Assembly (NCBI GenBank): GCA_002359735.1
Contig: DENS01000003.1
Location: forward strand, 200,317-264,316
DNA: 64,000 nt
From: Micavibrio sp. UBA2638
GTDB taxonomy: Bacteria > Pseudomonadota > Alphaproteobacteria > Micavibrionales > Micavibrionaceae
Reading direction: 5' to 3'
In this document: positions 60,345-64,000 of the stretch, piece after piece
How positions within the stretch are numbered: position 1 is the first letter of the stretch
How the letters are laid out: the number at the start of each line of letters is the position of its first letter
Made by a program: the position numbers and the translations under genes
The notes under the pieces: model-generated
The model's input: only the letters and a program-made list of their open reading frames with translations
What the model was told of the DNA's origin: nothing
Databases searched by the model: none

Positions 60345-61814
60345 ATGCAGGATGACAAAATCAACAACGATGATTTCGAAGATATTGACTTCGACGACCT
60401 TGATGATGAATTTGATGATGAATTTGATGATCTGCCCGAAGATGATCTGCCAGTTGAAGACGAGGAAGATCTGGTGCCTGAAGACGGGCTTGATGACGAT
60501 TTTGACGGCGATGACTTTGCTGAAGATGACGATTGGGGTGATGCAGATCTTGATGCCGCAGAAGATGATGGCTCGAATAATAAGAAGACAAAGGGCGGTA
60601 AAAGCTCATCAAAAATGATTTTGCCTTTATTAGCAGGCGTTGCCCTTATCGGTGGGGGCGGTTTTTATGTCACGCAGATGCAAAACAATGCGGCCCCCAC
60701 GAATTTTAACACGCAAAACACTGCCGCCCCCGATGGTGCGCCCGGCGTGGACATGGATATAACCGAGGACACTTTGCCCATGCCATCCCCGATGTCGGCC
60801 CCGGTTGATGACGAATTTGCAGCGCAAGACGCGCTATCGGAGCCGCCAAGTCTGGCAGATATTGAAAATCGCGATATGGGCGATATGACTACGGATAATA
60901 ATACCGCCGCGGCGGATGATATGACCCCGCTTGGATCTGATAACACGGATGCCGCCCCTCAGCAGCAGGCCGGGACGTTTGGTGATGATGGCGTTCTAAC
61001 GCCAATGCCCGGGCTGGCCTCTATTGAAGCAGAACCGGCCATGCCGCTTGAATCTCTAGGGCTAGAGGAAGACGCTGACACAGCGCTTACTGAAGAAGCC
61101 GGTGAAGACACTTTACCAGTGGCGCAAGACGCGCTGTCGGAGCCGCCAAGTCTGGCAGATATTGAAAATCGCGATATGGCGAGCGATGATGCTCCTGCGG
61201 CAATGGACGATTCCGAATTTGCGCTGGGCCTCGATGATGCGTCCGATACGCAGCCAGCCCAATACGGGGCCGCAGAAACCGCGCCGGAACAAATTGGAAC
61301 TGTCGCCAATACTGTAGATGTTTCAGAATATGAACAAAAAATTTCTACGCTGGAACGCAATCTAAATGCAAAAACGGAAACAATTTCATCACTCAATTCA
61401 GAAATTGCGGCCCTGAAAAAATCCTTGGCCCAGCAAGAGAAGAAATTAAGTGAAACGCAAGAGACCATTGCCTCGTTGAAAAAACAGCAAATGGCGTCTC
61501 CCGCGCCCGCCCCTAAGGCCGCCCCAAAACCGGCCCCGGCTCAAGCGCCTGCGGTACAAAAAGCCGCTCCATCCCAATCTGCTCAAGCGGCCACACCACC
61601 GCCAAAACCGGCAATCGCTGTAGAGGAGATCAAGCCAAAATGGGAGCTGAAATCAGCCCAACCTGGCCGCGCCTATGTTGGTATTATCGGGGCGCGCGAT
61701 ACGCAGGTTGTGGAAGTTGGCGACACCTTGCAGGGCATTGGCACAATCCAATCCATTGCCCAGCAAGACGGAATCTGGGTCGTCAAAGGGACAAAAGGCT
61801 CTATTACGCAGTAA
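60345..61814 (+). CDS. T4BSS IcmG/DotF-like inner-membrane protein
   Basis: 489 residues: a very acidic N-terminus of about 80 residues (DDEFDDEFDDLPEDDLP), one TM (ILPLLAGVALIGGGGFYV, about 91-109), an Ala/Asp-rich linker with two copies of AQDALSEPPSLADIENRDM, a coiled coil (about 330-384), a Pro/Ala linker and a final domain KPKWELKSAQPGRAYVGIIG ending KGTKGSITQ, like the beta-domain of PilP/DotF. Position after dotG matches icmG. The ATG at 60345 follows a GGTGA ribosome-binding site; an earlier GTG is in frame. Name is by order plus architecture. Confidence 0.75.
   Translation: MQDDKINNDDFEDIDFDDLDDEFDDEFDDLPEDDLPVEDEEDLVPEDGLDDDFDGDDFAEDDDWGDADLDAAEDDGSNNKKTKGGKSSSKMILPLLAGVALIGGGGFYVTQMQNNAAPTNFNTQNTAAPDGAPGVDMDITEDTLPMPSPMSAPVDDEFAAQDALSEPPSLADIENRDMGDMTTDNNTAAADDMTPLGSDNTDAAPQQQAGTFGDDGVLTPMPGLASIEAEPAMPLESLGLEEDADTALTEEAGEDTLPVAQDALSEPPSLADIENRDMASDDAPAAMDDSEFALGLDDASDTQPAQYGAAETAPEQIGTVANTVDVSEYEQKISTLERNLNAKTETISSLNSEIAALKKSLAQQEKKLSETQETIASLKKQQMASPAPAPKAAPKPAPAQAPAVQKAAPSQSAQAATPPPKPAIAVEEIKPKWELKSAQPGRAYVGIIGARDTQVVEVGDTLQGIGTIQSIAQQDGIWVVKGTKGSITQ
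60822..60879 (+). repeat. 58-bp direct repeat, copy 1
   Basis: This segment, encoding AQDALSEPPSLADIENRDM, is repeated at 61122-61179 exactly 300 bp later with one mismatch (A/G at the Leu codon). Confidence 0.85.
61122..61179 (+). repeat. 58-bp direct repeat, copy 2
   Basis: Near-identical copy (57 of 58 bases) of 60822-60879. The third positions also match, which points to recent duplication or gene conversion rather than protein-level selection alone. Confidence 0.85.
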
Positions 61815-61977
61815 CCTTAAGCGCTCTTAACTAAGATTTTACCTTTATTCTGCATACTATTAGGAAGTATTGTATTTTAGATAAATTGCGCCATTTTTAT
61901 TATGGGCAAGCATTTTCATACAAACTTATGGGATAAACAATATTTTTAGAGTAGTATATTAAGGGTGGAGTAGCACA

Positions 61978-63651
61978 ATGTTGAAATTCAAAAAGCTTTT
62001 TCTATACCTTTCCCTATTCTTAGGTGCCGGCTTATTAACAATATTGCCAGGCACGGCCTTTGCTCAAGCCACCGTTAGCGAAGTTGCACAAAATATTGCC
62101 GATTCCAATGACTTTCTTCCGGGCCTGATTACCGGCATTAGTTATTTGCTGGCGCTGTTATTCGGCGTAACCGGTATATTAAAGCTGCGCGAACACGTCG
62201 AAAATCCGAATCAAACCCCGCTGCGCGTTCCGCTTATCAGATTTCTTGCCGGTGGCGCGCTGCTGGCTCTTCCTATTGTATTAGAAGCCGCAATGCGTAC
62301 TATTTATGGCCCTGCCGCCATGGTTGGCTTTGGCTACAGCATGGATATGCAATATTTCACCAGTCAGCTGGCCAATATTAGCACGCTATATACCGGTACC
62401 GGTACCGCCATTAACGACGTGCTGGAAAACATCATTACAGGTATGGAAGATTTACCTGGCCTGATTACCGGCGTCGCCTATTTATTAGGGCTGGTTTCCT
62501 GCGTATCAGGTGTGCTGAAGGTTAAAGAACACGTTGAAAACCCCGATAGAATTGAATTAAGAGAGGGCGTTATACGCCTGTTAATCGGCGGGGCGCTATT
62601 TGCCATTCCAGCCATTTTCGAAGCAGTCCAGAACACCATTAGCGGCACTTCGTCTGGTAATATTATCAACGTTATTAATAGTGTGCTGCCAAATGTGACA
62701 ACCTATCTGGAATCCGGCTTATCACCCGATAACGTCAGTACATGTGCGGACGTGACGTCGGTAACCGCAGATGGTATTGGGGCGGCCGTGTGTAACTTTA
62801 TCGGCGCGACCGGAACATCCGCCGCATTTTTGGCTGGTCTATCCTATTTATTTGGTTTGGTAATCGGCGTCTGGGCCCTGCTGAAAATCAGAGACCATGT
62901 TTTGAACCCGACACAAACCCCTATTTGGGAAGGTGTAAGCCGTTTAATCGCAGCCGGTGCCTTTTTCTCGCTTCCTTATGTTGTGTCAACCATTCAAGCC
63001 ACCATCACGGGCGGCGATTCCTTCCTTGGTTTGGGTCAAAACCTGTTCTCGGGCTGGACACACGCCGCGACGGTTGATGCAGCCTGTGCCGGCGGTGGAC
63101 CATTGGCCCTTGATATGGCCATGGCCTGTTTCATGCAGGACATTATGGCCCCGGCGCATATTCTGTTCGGGCATTTTTCTTTCATTGCCGGTCTGGTCTT
63201 TATCATGATCGGCATTACGCGTCTGATGAAAAGCGCCCAGGAAGGCGCAAGAGGCCCGGGGGGTCTTGGTACCTTTATGACCTTTATTACAGGCGGTATT
63301 TTAATCTCAATGAACCGTTTGGTGGAATTCTTCACATCCACCATCAGTTACGCCAGCGGCGTATCAGAAACCGATGCGGCCCTGACCTATACAACAGGTA
63401 TGACCGCCGCAGAAACCCAGCATGCCGAGATCATTATCGCCAGCATCTTACAGTTCATGATCATTGTCGGACTGATTAGCTTTATTCGCGGCTGGTTTAT
63501 TATTCGCGATGTTGCGGAAGGCAATCAACAAGCCTCGCTCATGGCAGGTGCCACCCATGTTTTGGGCGGCGCATTGGCCATCAATCTGGGGCCCATCCTG
63601 TCGGCCGTTCAGGCAACACTCAATCTGACGGCGGTCGGCGTCAACTTCTAA
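61978..63651 (+). CDS. IcmC/DotE-like multi-module inner-membrane protein
   Basis: 557 residues with a signal peptide (LSLFLGAGLLTILPGTAFAQ) and three copies of a two-helix module at about 39-109, 151-221 and 273-343. Each copy has a (L/F)(L/F)(T/A)G(I/V/L)(S/A)YL core, then a K(L/V/I)(R/K)(E/D)HV(E/L)NP turn and a second helix beginning R(F/L)(L/I). The last 180 residues (ITRLMKSAQEGARGPGG, LISFIRGWFIIRDVAEGNQQ, GATHVLGGALAINLGPIL) resemble IcmC/DotE. DotE and DotP are small polytopic T4BSS proteins, so this looks like a fusion or expansion of that family. GGAG precedes the ATG. Order after the IcmG-like gene agrees. Confidence 0.75.
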   Translation: MLKFKKLFLYLSLFLGAGLLTILPGTAFAQATVSEVAQNIADSNDFLPGLITGISYLLALLFGVTGILKLREHVENPNQTPLRVPLIRFLAGGALLALPIVLEAAMRTIYGPAAMVGFGYSMDMQYFTSQLANISTLYTGTGTAINDVLENIITGMEDLPGLITGVAYLLGLVSCVSGVLKVKEHVENPDRIELREGVIRLLIGGALFAIPAIFEAVQNTISGTSSGNIINVINSVLPNVTTYLESGLSPDNVSTCADVTSVTADGIGAAVCNFIGATGTSAAFLAGLSYLFGLVIGVWALLKIRDHVLNPTQTPIWEGVSRLIAAGAFFSLPYVVSTIQATITGGDSFLGLGQNLFSGWTHAATVDAACAGGGPLALDMAMACFMQDIMAPAHILFGHFSFIAGLVFIMIGITRLMKSAQEGARGPGGLGTFMTFITGGILISMNRLVEFFTSTISYASGVSETDAALTYTTGMTAAETQHAEIIIASILQFMIIVGLISFIRGWFIIRDVAEGNQQASLMAGATHVLGGALAINLGPILSAVQATLNLTAVGVNF

Positions 63652-63755
63652 CATGACAAAATGTGTCGCAAATGTGACAAAAATCTGTCTTTAATCAAAT
63701 TTTTATGATAAAATAGAGTTGTAAGCTATTTAACTCGTAGAGGAGATTAATTTAA

Positions 63756-64000
63756 ATGAAGAAACTACTTACAAAACACTATTACAGCATGGGCGCGGCC
63801 TTCACTGTTGGTACAATCATGAGCGGTCAAGCCCATGCCGCCGGTGCCAATAACTTTGGTTCCATTGCTGAAAACATCAACACATCCATCGCCAGCCTGC
63901 CTGGTCTGTTGACAGGTTTATCATACCTGTTCGGTATCTTGCTGGGTGTTTTGGGTATCATGAAGATCAAAGATCACGTTGAGAACCCGACACAAACCCC
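63756..64000 (+). CDS. IcmD/DotP-like protein (3'-truncated by window edge)
   Basis: Only the first 81 codons are visible. An AGAGGAG ribosome-binding site precedes the ATG at 63756. A signal peptide (GAAFTVGTIMSGQAHAA) is followed by NFGSIAENINTSIASLPGLL and SYLFGILLGVLGIMKIKDHV, then ENPTQTP, which is a fourth copy of the module found three times in the preceding gene. Position matches icmD after icmC. The rest lies beyond base 64000. Confidence 0.78.
   Translation, partial: MKKLLTKHYYSMGAAFTVGTIMSGQAHAAGANNFGSIAENINTSIASLPGLLTGLSYLFGILLGVLGIMKIKDHVENPTQT

Noticed and set aside
39332..64000. Conjugative plasmid or integrative element carrying the T4BSS
   Set aside because: No relaxase, integrase, origin of transfer or attachment-site repeats seen, and it is flanked by chromosomal genes; an effector-type system is more likely, though genes past the right edge are unseen.
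1..64000. CRISPR arrays, insertion sequences and rRNA genes
   Set aside because: No regularly spaced short repeats, transposase motifs with terminal repeats, or rRNA-like sequence were found on reading both strands.

Overview
The window looks like chromosomal DNA of a Gram-negative, flagellated alphaproteobacterium. Housekeeping genes sit in neighbourhoods familiar from that class: dapD-dapE-truA-fmt-def with rmuC close by, rpmH-rnpA-yidD-yidC-engB, and glmU-glmS. A predatory or host-associated lineage (for example Micavibrio-like) would fit a type IVB secretion system next to flagellar genes, but that placement is inference. No insertion sequence, integrase, relaxase, CRISPR array or rRNA was seen. 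No gap without a gene exceeds 300 bases.

Region 1 (1-33.6 kb) is mostly core metabolism and envelope biology. It holds prmA (cut by the left edge), an aminotransferase, glmS and glmU, a FemAB-like transferase overlapping a DUF3108 protein, the lysine/DAP genes dapD and dapE, truA, fmt, def and rmuC. The rpmH-rnpA-yidD-yidC-engB block follows and has a near-consensus promoter. Next come a UbiH-type hydroxylase, outer-membrane proteins, YihY, an O-antigen ligase, a Pycsar-effector-like membrane protein, an acidic secreted protein and an entericidin-like lipoprotein. The region ends with a System II cytochrome c maturation operon (resB-ccsA-tlpA), tRNA-Ala(GGC) and a Bax-inhibitor-1 family protein.

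Region 2 (33.8-39.2 kb) carries an M3 peptidase with an extra helical insert, an HtpX-like/LemA pair and a FIST sensor protein.

Region 3 (39.3-64 kb) is a type IVB (Dot/Icm, I-type) secretion locus in two plus-strand blocks. Block A holds a DsbC/G-like thiol oxidoreductase, a Pro-rich repeat protein, a lytic transglycosylase, DotD, DotC, DotB, IcmT and a double TcpQ-domain protein. Block B holds IcmL/DotI, IcmK/DotH, IcmE/DotG, an IcmG/DotF-like protein, a multi-module IcmC/DotE-like protein and the start of an IcmD/DotP-like protein; this is the Legionella icmLKEGCD order. Between the blocks, on the minus strand, lie flgK-flgL and four tandem paralogues (50.9-57.0 kb) of a cysteine-containing exported family that I do not recognise. 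This four-gene cassette, with overlapping or tightly spaced genes and a leader containing two mutually exclusive hairpins, is the best candidate for an undescribed component of the secretion machine.

Expected T4BSS parts not present here (DotL, DotM, DotO, DotA, DotU/IcmF, IcmQ/S/W) may lie beyond the right edge, where the locus is still running.
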